Origin: Lachnospiraceae bacterium UBA3273
GTDB lineage: Bacteria; Bacillota; Clostridia; Lachnospirales; Lachnospiraceae
DNA: 64,000 nucleotides
Direction of reading: 5' to 3'
Assembly: GCA_002362385.1 (NCBI GenBank)
Contig: DEUB01000046.1
Location: forward strand, 62,001-126,000
Shown: one piece after another, positions 37,195 to 46,003 of the stretch
How positions within the stretch are numbered: position 1 is the stretch's first letter
Layout: each line of letters begins with the position of its first letter
The notes under the pieces: model-generated
Seen by the model: the letters and a program-made list of their open reading frames with translations, nothing else
Databases searched by the model: none
Told to the model about the DNA's origin: nothing
Made by a program: the position numbers and the translations under genes

Positions 37195-38415
37195 TTAGGG
37201 TTTCTCCCCTCTTAGCACCATAGCCAGTATATGGGCCAGGGGATCTATGGCGTTCATAATCTCCTCCACCGTGTTGGTCTGTGCCCCCACCTCGATCAAA
37301 AGACTTTTGGGGCAGTAGTGCATATTATACCGAAGGCCCTTTAAATAAGTATTTCTGGCAAATCCCGGATAATACTCATCCGCCGCTAACTTCATCTGGA
37401 AAGAAAAAGCGAGGTTTTCCTCAATATAGGGATTTTCCAGATAATCAACGGCTCCCTTGCTCTTTAAATAACTGAGGCCGTTAAAAAACATAAACTGTGC
37501 CGTAGGACGCCCTCCCACGTCCGATACCAGTCTCGTGGAATCCGCCACTCCGTCCCTGTGCAGATCGATAACGACTTCTATGGACGGATTTTCCAAAAGG
37601 ATCTGCTCAATTGCCGGACCGGCGGCAGAATAGGCATAATCCCTGCTTTCCACATCATAAACTCCCGTATGATGGATCACGTTAAAGCCGTATTCATCCC
37701 TTAAGAGCTGCGCCAGCTTTTCCCCCGCGCCTATGATGGTGGTTGAATCATCTCCCGGTATGCTGTCCGCAAATTCCTCCTGGGAATGCGTATGATAGAT
37801 CAGGATCTGGGGCTTTGAGTTATCCCCGCTAATGGAAGCGTCATATTCCAGCATCTTTCTGGCGTCTAAAAGCTCCGCACCGATATCGGTGGATTTATCT
37901 ACCGTATAAAAGTTTTTCTTTAAATAATCAAAATCCAGCAGTTTTTCGTAGTCTAAGACCTGCGCCGGCGCTTCCGCCTTGATAAATTCTTTGCTCTCCC
38001 GGCCTGCGGATTCATTCTCCGCAGCTATCCCGTTTTGTACGTCTTCCGATAAAAAAACGTCGCTCATGGATTCATCCCGGGCCATTCCTTCATTTCCCAT
38101 TTCATCTTCTATAAGCTCTCCCGGACTTAACTCGTATTCCTTCAAAAGCGCTCTGGCGCCTGCAAGATTTTCCACCGATATGTCCGGATTATCCCTTTGT
38201 TCCAAATAACCGTAATAGCCGCTGGAAAAGGCCATAGTTAGTTTACATAATTCAAATTTTTCCACGTTCTGAATGCCGGAAATATAAGAAACGCCCGGAT
38301 AAACCAGGCAAAATAACTGCTCTTTAAATCCAAATGCCAAAAGCGTCAGCAGGCAGACCAACGCAATAAAAAACAGCCCGTTTTCCTGCTTCCTCCTTAC
38401 CCATCTTCTTCTCAT
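37195..38415 (-). CDS. spoIIP: Stage II sporulation protein P (SpoIIP)
   Basis: SpoIIP is the amidase/endopeptidase that, with SpoIID and SpoIIM, removes septal peptidoglycan so the mother cell can engulf the forespore. The 406-residue protein has a membrane anchor (about 13-35), a variable acidic linker to about 190, and the amidase domain with QILIYHTHSQEEF near 203 and VVIDLHRDGV near 284, ending LLIEVGAQTNTVEE. In many Clostridia it lies in the gpr-spoIIP-lepA-hemW region, matching this order. Confidence 0.95.
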   Translation of the reverse strand: MRRRWVRRKQENGLFFIALVCLLTLLAFGFKEQLFCLVYPGVSYISGIQNVEKFELCKLTMAFSSGYYGYLEQRDNPDISVENLAGARALLKEYELSPGELIEDEMGNEGMARDESMSDVFLSEDVQNGIAAENESAGRESKEFIKAEAPAQVLDYEKLLDFDYLKKNFYTVDKSTDIGAELLDARKMLEYDASISGDNSKPQILIYHTHSQEEFADSIPGDDSTTIIGAGEKLAQLLRDEYGFNVIHHTGVYDVESRDYAYSAAGPAIEQILLENPSIEVVIDLHRDGVADSTRLVSDVGGRPTAQFMFFNGLSYLKSKGAVDYLENPYIEENLAFSFQMKLAADEYYPGFARNTYLKGLRYNMHYCPKSLLIEVGAQTNTVEEIMNAIDPLAHILAMVLRGEKP

Positions 38416-38477
38416 GTTATCACCAGTTTAATATATGAGAGAAAATGCCTGTCTATGCCAGAATAGAAAGAGCCGTC

Positions 38478-38512
38478 AAAAAAACCGCAATCCCTGCTTC
38501 AAGGATTACGGT
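38478..38512 (-). terminator. Rho-independent terminator of rpsT
   Basis: On the minus strand the stem AACCGTAATCC / GGGATTGCGGTT (with wobble pairs) has an 8-nt loop and runs into seven T residues. It lies about 90 bp after the rpsT stop and would shield spoIIP from rpsT transcription. Confidence 0.88.
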
Positions 38513-38603
38513 TATATCTTTCATTTCACTGCTGCACCCTGCGAGGATGACGGACCTGACAGCGTAACAGCACCAGCAAAACTACAAAACTCTATTCCAA
38601 AAA

Positions 38604-38867
38604 CTAGGCAATGCCGTTAACAGCTTTGGTCAAACGGGAAACCTTTCTGGATGCATTGTTTTTGTGATAAACGCCTTTGGTAGCCGCTTTATCAATTGCA
38701 ACAGTAGCGTCCCTTAATGCCGCCTTTGCTGCATCTGCATCTTTTGCATCAATTGCTGCGTAAACCTTCTTGATAGAAGTCTTAACACCGGATTTGATTG
38801 CTTTGTTTCTCTCAGCCTTTGTTCTGTTTACTAAAATTCTTTTCTTGGCAGATTTGATGTTAGCCAT
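38604..38867 (-). CDS. rpsT: 30S ribosomal protein S20
   Basis: The 87-residue basic protein starts MANIKSAKKRILVNRTKAERN, which is diagnostic for S20. It binds 16S rRNA in early 30S assembly. The start has a perfect AGGAGG 7-8 nt upstream, and it has its own strong promoter and terminator. Confidence 0.97.
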   Translation of the reverse strand: MANIKSAKKRILVNRTKAERNKAIKSGVKTSIKKVYAAIDAKDADAAKAALRDATVAIDKAATKGVYHKNNASRKVSRLTKAVNGIA

Positions 38868-38960
38868 GACTCACACCTCCTATTATCTAATAGTCATATC
38901 TCTATGCCTGTGTCACGCTTCATCCAGACACGGGCAGACTAATGCGAACACACGCATATT

Positions 38961-38989
38961 ATAATAGACGAAACTGTTTTTAATGTCAA
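38961..38989 (-). promoter_or_regulatory. Promoter of rpsT
   Basis: On the minus strand, TTGACA (38984-38989), a 17-bp spacer and TATTAT (38961-38966) form a near-consensus vegetative promoter about 95 bp ahead of rpsT. A TATAAT three bases further on is an alternative -10. Confidence 0.8.
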
Positions 38990-39086
38990 TACATATTTCA
39001 CAAATTTCTGGAAAAAATACCAATGAAAAAGCCGCGGTCCGACACTTTTTTGCGCCCCGGCAATTTCTCTACAAGGAGGCAGAATT

Positions 39087-40013
39087 ATGCAGATACAACA
39101 GATTCGAACCGATCTGGCTTTGGAGGCTCATGAAACCGTAGAGGAATCCTCTACCCATATCCACGGAATTGAAGTACATGAAAAGAATTTTGACGAGGAC
39201 CAGGTATATATTACAACCGTTAACATTACTACCAAAAATGCCGCAAAAGCTCTCGGCAAGCCCATGGGAACCTATATTACCATAGAAGCGCCTGCCTTAG
39301 ACGTTCCCGACGAGGGGAGCCATAGAGAGGTATCCGCCCATCTTTCCGAGATCTTAAAAAATCTGATTCCCGATTTTGAAAAGGAAAAATCCATTCTGGT
39401 AATCGGTCTCGGCAACAGGGATGTGACCGCCGATTCCTTAGGCCCTCATGTTATTGACAATCTCTGCATTACCAGACACATCATCATGGAATACGGCACG
39501 GCGGCCTATGATAAGAACCGGATGCATTCCATCAGCTCCTTAGCCCCGGGCGTCATGGCCCAAAACGGCATGGAAACCGCCGAAATCATCAAGGGGGTCA
39601 TCGACCAGACCTCTCCCGATATGGTCATCGTCATCGACTCCCTTGCCGCCAGGACCCTGCACCGGTTAAATCGTACCATACAGATTACCGATACGGGCAT
39701 CCATCCCGGCTCCGGCGTGGGAAACCACAGAAACGCCCTGACCGAAGAAAGTCTGGGCGTTCCCGTTATCGCTATCGGCATTCCCACTGTTGTGGACGCC
39801 GCTACCATCGTTTGGGATGCATTGGAGGATTTTTCAGAAAAATCCCATCACTCCATTGATCTGCATATGCTGCAGGACGAATGCTCCAACACCATGCTGC
39901 AGGAATTGAACAATATGTATGTAACGGGCAAGGATGTGGATGCCGTTATCAAACGGTTAAGCTACACTATTTCCGAAGCCCTGAACATGACCTTTGACGA
40001 AATCAAGCAATAA
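39087..40013 (+). CDS. gpr: Germination protease GPR
   Basis: GPR is the aspartic-type endopeptidase that degrades the small acid-soluble DNA-binding proteins at spore germination. The 308-residue protein has RTDLALEAHE near the N-terminus. The two putative catalytic Asp residues are D116 in RDVTADSLGPHV and D184 in IVIDSLAARTLHRLN, and THPGSGVGNHR-like GIHPGSGVGNHR follows. Autoprocessing in the Bacillus enzyme is between Asp and Leu of RTDLA. By analogy the propeptide here is only nine residues. AAGGAGG precedes the ATG. It ends 4 bp from the convergent TPM-domain gene. Confidence 0.96.
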   Translation: MQIQQIRTDLALEAHETVEESSTHIHGIEVHEKNFDEDQVYITTVNITTKNAAKALGKPMGTYITIEAPALDVPDEGSHREVSAHLSEILKNLIPDFEKEKSILVIGLGNRDVTADSLGPHVIDNLCITRHIIMEYGTAAYDKNRMHSISSLAPGVMAQNGMETAEIIKGVIDQTSPDMVIVIDSLAARTLHRLNRTIQITDTGIHPGSGVGNHRNALTEESLGVPVIAIGIPTVVDAATIVWDALEDFSEKSHHSIDLHMLQDECSNTMLQELNNMYVTGKDVDAVIKRLSYTISEALNMTFDEIKQ

Positions 40014-40017
40014 GCCC

Positions 40018-40830
40018 CTAGTGGCGTCCGCCTCCTCCGCCGTGGGAATGTCCGCCGGAGGATATGTGGTGGCCTCCGCCTCCACCGCCGCCTCCGCTGC
40101 TTCTTTCAATGTGCCGGCTGGTAGTATGTTTTGTTACAAAAATATCCCTTCTGTCATGGAAAAGAGGCTGCCCCCCCTCCACATAAGTATTGGCAGTAGT
40201 GGTCTTTTTGCCTTTATTGTTGACCACTCCTATAATAACATAAACAAACGTTATGATAAATGCCGCTCCCAGAATATATGTAAAGGGAATGGAAGCTGCC
40301 CCCTGTCGGGACATCTTACGGCTTAATGATTCCACATAGGCGCTGTATGCTCCATAAGGATCATCATTTACGGTAAGACACACCTCTTCAATCAGATTGT
40401 CGATAGCCTGGCTGGAGTACTTATCCTCAACTCTTCCCGATGTAGAAAACCAGCAGTAGCCGTTTGCCCAGTTATCCAGATAAAGGGCGCCGTCCCCCCA
40501 TGGTGCGTTAAAACCGTATTCCTTCTCATCATAAAAATCGTCGGCATAGTTCATCATGGCATAATCCGAATCGATTGACGGATCATCAATGGTCACAAGA
40601 ACAATGTCGCAGCCGATCTGCCCTTCTTTTTCGTCGATCAGATCACGCAGAGCCTCTTCCTCTTCATCCGTCATCACATCCGCATAATCAAATACCCTTT
40701 CCTCTTCCTGGGCATTGGTGCGCACATATCCTGCAGTCGGCTTTTTTACTATGGATAACGCAATGTATACCACAAGCAGTACTCCCACAACAATAAACAA
40801 GACACAAAAATGCTTTAAATATTTTTTCAT
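40018..40830 (-). CDS. TPM-domain membrane protein with Gly/His-rich tail
   Basis: The 270-residue protein starts with one membrane helix (about 9-28), followed by a TPM (YgcG-type) domain (about 45-175) with VFDYADVMTDEEEEAL and GDGALYLDNW. A second helix lies near 185-208. The end is a low-complexity SSGGGGGGGG and HSHGGGGGRH tail typical of YgcG relatives. TPM domains are thought to act at the membrane in photosystem repair or envelope quality control; here the role is unknown. It starts 1 bp after the zinc-ribbon gene and the two are probably co-translated. Confidence 0.85.
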   Translation of the reverse strand: MKKYLKHFCVLFIVVGVLLVVYIALSIVKKPTAGYVRTNAQEEERVFDYADVMTDEEEEALRDLIDEKEGQIGCDIVLVTIDDPSIDSDYAMMNYADDFYDEKEYGFNAPWGDGALYLDNWANGYCWFSTSGRVEDKYSSQAIDNLIEEVCLTVNDDPYGAYSAYVESLSRKMSRQGAASIPFTYILGAAFIITFVYVIIGVVNNKGKKTTTANTYVEGGQPLFHDRRDIFVTKHTTSRHIERSSGGGGGGGGHHISSGGHSHGGGGGRH

Positions 40831-40831
40831 A

Positions 40832-41815
40832 TCAGATTACCCCCAGAATTCCGTTGATCAACGCGCCGATCGCCACAATACACCCAAAAAGAGTCGCTGC
40901 ATAACCGGTCAGCTTCCCTATGGAAATGGGAGCTTTTCCCACCAGCTTGCCAGTCTGTCCGTTCAGTCTGAAAAAGTAATCTTTCCCCTTAAAGCGATAA
41001 ATATAATTCCATACGGGAAGCAGCGCATAGTTTTCAGCCTTTGTCATACACTGGCAGTCGTCCATTTCCGGCATTACGCTGTCATACCCTATGATACTGC
41101 TCCTCATAAGCGCTCCCGCATCATTTCTTGCCTTTTGCTTCGCCCGGGGCTCCAGAGTCTCTTTTGACACACTGTATATCTCTCCCAAAAAACCCGACAT
41201 ATATTTGGGTTCAAACCCCGTCATTTCCCCGTAATTGTAAGGCTCTAACAGATCCATTTCCCCGTCGGGCATAGCAAGGGACGCATCTGTGGGAATCCTT
41301 GAAAAATCCACATCCATATCGCGGAAAATCTGAAATATTGAGGTTTCCGTATACTCCGTATCGCCGGTGGTCCATCTTCTGATCTTCTTTCCCTTTGCCG
41401 AAAATCTGTAGTGGCAGTCAAAGTCAAAAAGGAAAAACGGGATATAATCCCCTTCCATTTTGTCCAGATAGGATTCCTTTAAAAAACTGGATGGCAGAAA
41501 CAGCTTTTTGCCGAATTCCTGTTTGATCAGCTCCTTTGCCTTCTGTTTGCCCACTTTAAAGGGAAGGATCAAATGAGGCAGATATTCCCCGCTGATCCGC
41601 TCTTCAAAAATAGTATAAGCGCCGCAATGCTCACATTTTGTCGCACTGTCGTACTGCTTGGGCTGCATGGGCGCACCGCAGGCTGCACATTGAAACATGT
41701 CAGCGCTGTTTACTGCTTCTTCACTGTCTATGCTGTCACAATGGGGACAGCACATACTGTCTTTTTCCGGCGACCAGACTGTATTGGCGCCACAATTCCT
41801 ACATTTAAATATCAC
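40832..41815 (-). CDS. Zinc-ribbon membrane-anchored protein
   Basis: This 327-residue protein has two four-Cys zinc ribbons in its first 70 residues (CRNCGAN with CCPHCDS, and CAACGAP with CEHCGAY). A long soluble region follows, then a C-terminal hydrophobic segment (about 303-327, GYAATLFGCIVAIGALINGILGVI shown by its ends). It resembles proteins labelled TFIIB-type zinc ribbon-containing in Clostridia. No enzyme motif is seen. Its tight link to the TPM-domain gene suggests a shared membrane function. Confidence 0.8.
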   Translation of the reverse strand: MIFKCRNCGANTVWSPEKDSMCCPHCDSIDSEEAVNSADMFQCAACGAPMQPKQYDSATKCEHCGAYTIFEERISGEYLPHLILPFKVGKQKAKELIKQEFGKKLFLPSSFLKESYLDKMEGDYIPFFLFDFDCHYRFSAKGKKIRRWTTGDTEYTETSIFQIFRDMDVDFSRIPTDASLAMPDGEMDLLEPYNYGEMTGFEPKYMSGFLGEIYSVSKETLEPRAKQKARNDAGALMRSSIIGYDSVMPEMDDCQCMTKAENYALLPVWNYIYRFKGKDYFFRLNGQTGKLVGKAPISIGKLTGYAATLFGCIVAIGALINGILGVI

Positions 41816-41900
41816 GTGTTATGTTCCCCCTTCATATGAATTTTGGCCGTTATCATTTTATTTTATCATTTATTTCCGTCTTTTGTCTGCCACTTTCAGT

Positions 41901-43319
41901 TTACAACAATCTTTCATCCTTTTCCACACATTTTTGCAGGATTTCTTCCATAATAATTGCAACGCCATCCTCAAAGTGCGCTTTTGTTACAAAATCCGCG
42001 TTATTTTTTGCAAGCTGCGTGGCATTTTCCACTGCAACGCCGATTCCCGCATAGGAAAGCATCTCTGCGTCATTATCTCCGTCCCCGAAGGCTATACACT
42101 CTTCCCGTTCAATATGAAGCTCTTTTAAAAGCCATTTCAAGCTTTCTCTCTTCGATACATCTTTTCCCGAAACCTCTATCAGATGCTCTATGGAAGAAGT
42201 AATGGAAATTTCCGGTATTTCACATGCCAGTTGTTCCTTCAGCCTCTCCCTGTTTTCTTTATCCCTGCTGATAAAATCGATGCTCTCAAGTCTGCCTTTA
42301 TGCTCTTTTGCAAATTCCTCTATCCCTTTTACCGCTTCCCTTGTTGTCCTCACGTATTCCACTGCCCGTTCCGAACCGTACGCCGCCGGATTCTCATAAT
42401 ATTTTTCCCCGCAAAAAGCCCTGCCCTCTATAAACACTTCCATGGCAACAGGAAATTCCTTTTTTGCTTTTTCATATACTTCCAACAGAGCAAGGACCGT
42501 TTCTTCTTTTAATATTTGACGCCTGATGCATTTTCCCTTGTGCCAGATCGAAGCGCCGTTATTGGAAACGGCATATTCCACGCCGGGAATCGAAACGATG
42601 TCCTTTGGCAGAGTCCCGTACGCCCTTCCGCTGGCTATGATTACGGAAAAACCTTTTCCAAGAGCCTCCGAAAGGGCATTCCTTGTCCTCTCGGAAAGTT
42701 CTCCCCGCTCATTTAACGCCGTTCTGTCCATATCCATGGCAAAGCATCGGATATTTGTGGAAATCTTCAGCTTTGTGTGGATCTTGTCCGGTTTTAATAA
42801 CACCTGATATACATGATAGATCTGCCCGGCAGTCCGAAACATTTCCTGTTTATTCTCCGTCATCACAAGATATTCCACATCATAAAGAAAAATTCTAAGG
42901 GGAGTCAGGGTCATTCCATTCCGTATATAAAAAGCGATCCTTCTGCGGCGCAGCAGTCTCTCTTCCTCATCCTTTCCGAAACGGGGATTTTCCACCTCCA
43001 GGATCAATGTGCCGAAATTCTGCCGCCTTATTTCTTCCTTTAACAGGCGAAGGCACATACTGCCTAAGCCCTGCCCCCGCAGTTTTTCGGAAACGGCAAA
43101 GTAATCCAGCAAAACGGCATCCCTCTCCCCCGAAACCACCAGAAAACAATACCCGGCAAATATCTCCCCGTCATAAAGCCCGTAGCAGAAGTACTTCCCC
43201 TGCCGGCTAAGCTCTAAGATCCTTGCAAGGGGTTTGATCTCGCCTTTCGCAAAATCTTCCGGCATTTTCTCTTCATATATTTTTACGACCTCATTCTCTC
43301 CCAACAGCTTAAGAACCAT
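41901..43319 (-). CDS. GNAT acetyltransferase fused to Cof-type HAD phosphatase
   Basis: Residues 1-150 are a GNAT domain with the acyl-CoA loop VSEKLRGQGLGSMCL near 78. Residues about 190-472 are a Cof-type HAD hydrolase. The HAD motifs are motif I FAMDMDRTAL (Asp-x-Asp, with Arg where Gly is usual), motif II IIASGR, the motif III-region Lys in SKRESLKWLL, and motif IV AFGDGDNDAEML. Such HAD proteins remove phosphate from sugars or cofactors. The frame is open across both parts with no stop or internal ribosome site, so the fusion is real. AGGAGG lies 11 nt before the start. The joint function is unknown. Confidence 0.86.
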   Translation of the reverse strand: MVLKLLGENEVVKIYEEKMPEDFAKGEIKPLARILELSRQGKYFCYGLYDGEIFAGYCFLVVSGERDAVLLDYFAVSEKLRGQGLGSMCLRLLKEEIRRQNFGTLILEVENPRFGKDEEERLLRRRRIAFYIRNGMTLTPLRIFLYDVEYLVMTENKQEMFRTAGQIYHVYQVLLKPDKIHTKLKISTNIRCFAMDMDRTALNERGELSERTRNALSEALGKGFSVIIASGRAYGTLPKDIVSIPGVEYAVSNNGASIWHKGKCIRRQILKEETVLALLEVYEKAKKEFPVAMEVFIEGRAFCGEKYYENPAAYGSERAVEYVRTTREAVKGIEEFAKEHKGRLESIDFISRDKENRERLKEQLACEIPEISITSSIEHLIEVSGKDVSKRESLKWLLKELHIEREECIAFGDGDNDAEMLSYAGIGVAVENATQLAKNNADFVTKAHFEDGVAIIMEEILQKCVEKDERLL

Positions 43320-43444
43320 CTTCCCAATTGCCTCCTTTTGTCCGTTTATTTCATTTCCATTCCGTTACAGCCGGCCTGCCCCGGATTTTCGCATATTTTC
43401 CCGCAGATTATACAATAAATATAAGCCTTTCGGCATTTTTCATA

Positions 43445-43473
43445 TTGCGCCAATATCCCCACTCTGTTATAAT
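43445..43473 (+). promoter_or_regulatory. Promoter of the amino-acid ABC operon
   Basis: TTGCGC (43445-43450), a 17-bp spacer and a perfect TATAAT (43468-43473) lie 38 bp before the binding-protein ATG, which has AGAGGAGG close upstream. Confidence 0.65.
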
Positions 43474-43511
43474 AACCCAGAAATGTATTTATGAAAAGAG
43501 GAGGAACAACC

Positions 43512-44309
43512 ATGAAAAAGTTTCACAAAATTCTTTCTGCGGGATTGATCGGCGCTTTGGCTTTATCCCTGTGTGCATGCGGCGGTAAAGTAGCTGAAAA
43601 CACTGTTTTTTCCGTAGATGACCTGCCCGGTAAATCAATCGGCGTTCAGCTCGGCACCACCGGAGATATTTACGCTACCGATTATGAAGAGGAAGGCTCC
43701 ACCATCGAGCGTTATAACAAAGGAAACGACGCCGTTCTCGCTTTAAAGCAGGGTAAGATCGACTGCGTTATCATTGACAGCCAGCCCGCCCAGGCTTTCG
43801 TTGCCAAAAATGACGATCTGACCATTCTGGATGAAGAATTTGCCGTTGAGGAATATGCGATCTGCATCAGCAAGGACAACAAAGCTTTAACAGATGCTTT
43901 TAACGGCGCTTTGGCCGATCTTAAAGCTGACGGAACTTTAGACCAGATCATTTCCAACTATATCGGCGACGATACAAAAGGAACCTGCCCTTACGAAACA
44001 CCGGAAGGCACCGAATATCCCAACGGCAGGCTGACCATGGCAACCAATGCAGCTTTCGAGCCTTATGAGTATTATGCCAACAATGAGATCGTCGGCATCG
44101 ATGCGGATATCGCAAAAGCCATCTGCGACAGATTAGGTTATGAGTTGGTTATTGAAGATATGGAGTTTGATTCCATTATCACTGCCGTTCAGTCCGGAAA
44201 AGCCGACTTCGGCGCAGCAGGCATGACCGTTACCGAAGACCGTCTGCAGAATATTGACTTTACGGATACATATACTACTGCAACGCAGGTCATTATCGTA
44301 AGAAAGTAA
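43512..44309 (+). CDS. Polar amino-acid ABC transporter binding lipoprotein, circularly permuted
   Basis: This extracytoplasmic receptor delivers an amino acid to the permease. The 265-residue protein starts with a lipoprotein signal (LIGALALSLCACGG, lipid Cys near 23). In the SBP_bac_3 family the ligand-binding half TMATNAAFEPYEYY to TDTYTTATQVIIV comes first and the DLPGKSIGVQLGTTGDIY half second. Here the order is reversed: the second half covers about 28-155, a short linker DDTKGTCPYETPEGTE follows, and the usual N-terminal half fills about 170-265. All expected segments are present once, so the receptor should still fold. The ATG has AGGAGG upstream; an earlier in-frame ATG is less likely. 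Confidence 0.92.
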   Translation: MKKFHKILSAGLIGALALSLCACGGKVAENTVFSVDDLPGKSIGVQLGTTGDIYATDYEEEGSTIERYNKGNDAVLALKQGKIDCVIIDSQPAQAFVAKNDDLTILDEEFAVEEYAICISKDNKALTDAFNGALADLKADGTLDQIISNYIGDDTKGTCPYETPEGTEYPNGRLTMATNAAFEPYEYYANNEIVGIDADIAKAICDRLGYELVIEDMEFDSIITAVQSGKADFGAAGMTVTEDRLQNIDFTDTYTTATQVIIVRK

Positions 44310-44350
44310 ATATTTTATTTCCAATAAAACGAAAATATGATATGATGTAC

Positions 44351-44378
44351 AAGGGCTGTGGCTTCCGCTGCAGCCCTT
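44351..44378 (+). promoter_or_regulatory. Intercistronic hairpin between binding protein and permease
   Basis: AAGGGCTG (44351-44358) pairs exactly with CAGCCCTT (44371-44378). There is no long T-run, so it probably acts as a leaky attenuator or 3'-end stabiliser that keeps binding-protein mRNA in excess, as is common in such operons. Confidence 0.55.
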
Positions 44379-44405
44379 TACAATTACCGTCAGGAGGAAA
44401 ACAAG

Positions 44406-45146
44406 TTGGACTTATCAAATATGCTTATTTCATCACAAAGTCCCTCTGCTCTGGGATTCAGCACTTTTCAGGCAAAATTCATACAATGCTTTGTTGATGA
44501 TAACCGCTATCAATATTTATTAAAAGGACTGGGTTCCACCCTTCTTATTACCCTGTTTGCCGTTCTTTTGGGCGTTCTTCTGGGTTTTCTTGTAGCTATC
44601 GTCCGCTCTACCTATGATAAAACGGGCAGACTCACAATATTAAACGCAATATGCAATATCTATCTGACCGTGATCCGCGGAACCCCCGTTATGGTCCAGC
44701 TCTTAATTATGTATTATGTCATATTTGCCACTGCTTCCATGGACAAGATCGTTGTGGCAGTTTTATCCTTCGGTATCAACTCAGGCGCCTATGTGGCGGA
44801 GATCGTCCGTTCCGGCATTATGTCCATCGATCAGGGACAGTTTGAAGCCGGACGCAGCCTCGGCTTTTCCTATCCCTCCACCATGGTATATATCATTATG
44901 CCCCAGGCCTTCAAAAATGTACTGCCGGCCCTGGCCAATGAATTTATCGTTCTTTTAAAGGAAACTTCCATCTGCGGCTACATTGGATTAATGGACCTGA
45001 CCCGTGGAGGCGATATCATCCGAAGCGTTACATACGAAGCCTTTCTTCCGTTGATCGCCGTAGCCCTGATCTATCTGTTTATGGTCATGATACTGTCAGC
45101 TCTTGTAAAGAAACTTGAAAGGAGGCTGAGAAACAGTGAAAGATAA
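44406..45146 (+). CDS. Amino-acid ABC transporter permease (HisM/GlnP type)
   Basis: This 246-residue membrane protein has the family's helices and the EAA loop (EAGRSLGFSYPSTMVYIIMPQAF, EAGRSLG near 143). I chose a TTG start at 44406 because AGGAGG (44392-44397) is 8 nt upstream. The first in-frame ATG (44421) is 23 nt away, and longer frames begin before the Shine-Dalgarno. It overlaps the ATPase gene by 11 bp. Confidence 0.92.
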   Translation: MDLSNMLISSQSPSALGFSTFQAKFIQCFVDDNRYQYLLKGLGSTLLITLFAVLLGVLLGFLVAIVRSTYDKTGRLTILNAICNIYLTVIRGTPVMVQLLIMYYVIFATASMDKIVVAVLSFGINSGAYVAEIVRSGIMSIDQGQFEAGRSLGFSYPSTMVYIIMPQAFKNVLPALANEFIVLLKETSICGYIGLMDLTRGGDIIRSVTYEAFLPLIAVALIYLFMVMILSALVKKLERRLRNSER

Positions 45147-45921
45147 AAATACAACCGTTTTTAAAAGCTCAGACCATATGCAGGAAGGGGATGTGCTCTT
45201 TCAAATCCAAGGTCTCTGTAAATCCTTCGGCAAGCTTTCCGTATTGAAGAATATCAGCACCGAGATCAGGAAAGGAGAGGTCGTGGTAATCATCGGGCCC
45301 TCCGGCTCGGGGAAATCCACCTTTTTACGCTCCTTAAATTTACTGGAAGAGCCTACGAAGGGAGTTATTCTCTTTGAGGGCAGGGATATCACGGACAGAC
45401 GCGAGGACGTTAATCTCTACCGCCAAAAGATCGGTATGGTTTTCCAGCATTTTAATCTGTTTCCCCATATGACGATTCTTAAGAACATGACCTTAGCTCC
45501 CGTAAAGCTTTTAAAAATGCCTGAAGAAGAGGCAAAGAAAATGGCTATGGACTATTTAAAACGTGTGGGGCTGGAGGAAAAAGCGGATGCCTATCCCAAC
45601 CAGCTCTCCGGCGGGCAGAAACAGCGTATTGCCATTGTGCGCGCTTTATGTATGCAGCCCGACGTACTGCTTTTTGACGAACCCACCTCCGCTCTGGACC
45701 CTGAAATGGTAGGCGAAGTTTTGGAGGTTATGAAAGACCTTGCAAAATCCGGCATGACCATGTTAGTGGTAACCCACGAAATGGGATTTGCCAAGGAGGT
45801 CGGCTCCAGAGTCCTGTTTATGGACGACGGCCGGATCGTGGAGGAAAACACTCCCCAGGAAATCTTCAGCAATCCCCAATGCGACAGATTAAAGGATTTT
45901 CTCTCCAAGGTACTGATCTAA
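45136..45921 (+). CDS. Amino-acid ABC transporter ATP-binding protein (GlnQ type)
   Basis: This 261-residue ATPase starts with GTG, 10 nt after GGAGG. It has Walker A GPSGSGKST near 52, a Q-loop VFQHFNLFPHMTIL, the signature LSGGQKQRIAI, and Walker B VLLFDEPTSALDPE with the switch His in VTHEMGFA. These are typical of the polar amino-acid uptake subfamily. The first 20 residues form a short extra N-terminus compared with GlnQ. Confidence 0.95.
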   Translation: MKDKNTTVFKSSDHMQEGDVLFQIQGLCKSFGKLSVLKNISTEIRKGEVVVIIGPSGSGKSTFLRSLNLLEEPTKGVILFEGRDITDRREDVNLYRQKIGMVFQHFNLFPHMTILKNMTLAPVKLLKMPEEEAKKMAMDYLKRVGLEEKADAYPNQLSGGQKQRIAIVRALCMQPDVLLFDEPTSALDPEMVGEVLEVMKDLAKSGMTMLVVTHEMGFAKEVGSRVLFMDDGRIVEENTPQEIFSNPQCDRLKDFLSKVLI

Positions 45922-45947
45922 CCCGTATCACACCAGGCTGAAAATCA

Positions 45948-45995
45948 AAAAAGGATAGGAAAAGTGAAAATTCCTTCACTCTCCTATCCTTTTTA
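45948..45995 (+). terminator. Terminator, probably bidirectional, between ABC operon and ECF gene
   Basis: A long stem pairs AAAAAGGATAGGA and GTGAA with TTCAC and TCCTATCCTTTTT across a short loop. A-run and T-run flanks lie on both sides, so it can end transcripts from both convergent units. Confidence 0.85.
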
Positions 45996-46003
45996 TTACA
46001 TTC

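Noticed and set aside
39099..39118. tRNA-like T-loop sequence (GATTCGAACC)
   Set aside because: It encodes the IRTDL region of GPR, and no acceptor or anticodon stem surrounds it.
40018..40120. Apparent frameshift in the TPM protein end
   Set aside because: The Gly/His-rich run is a known kind of low-complexity tail in YgcG-type proteins, and the frame ends cleanly 4 bp from gpr.
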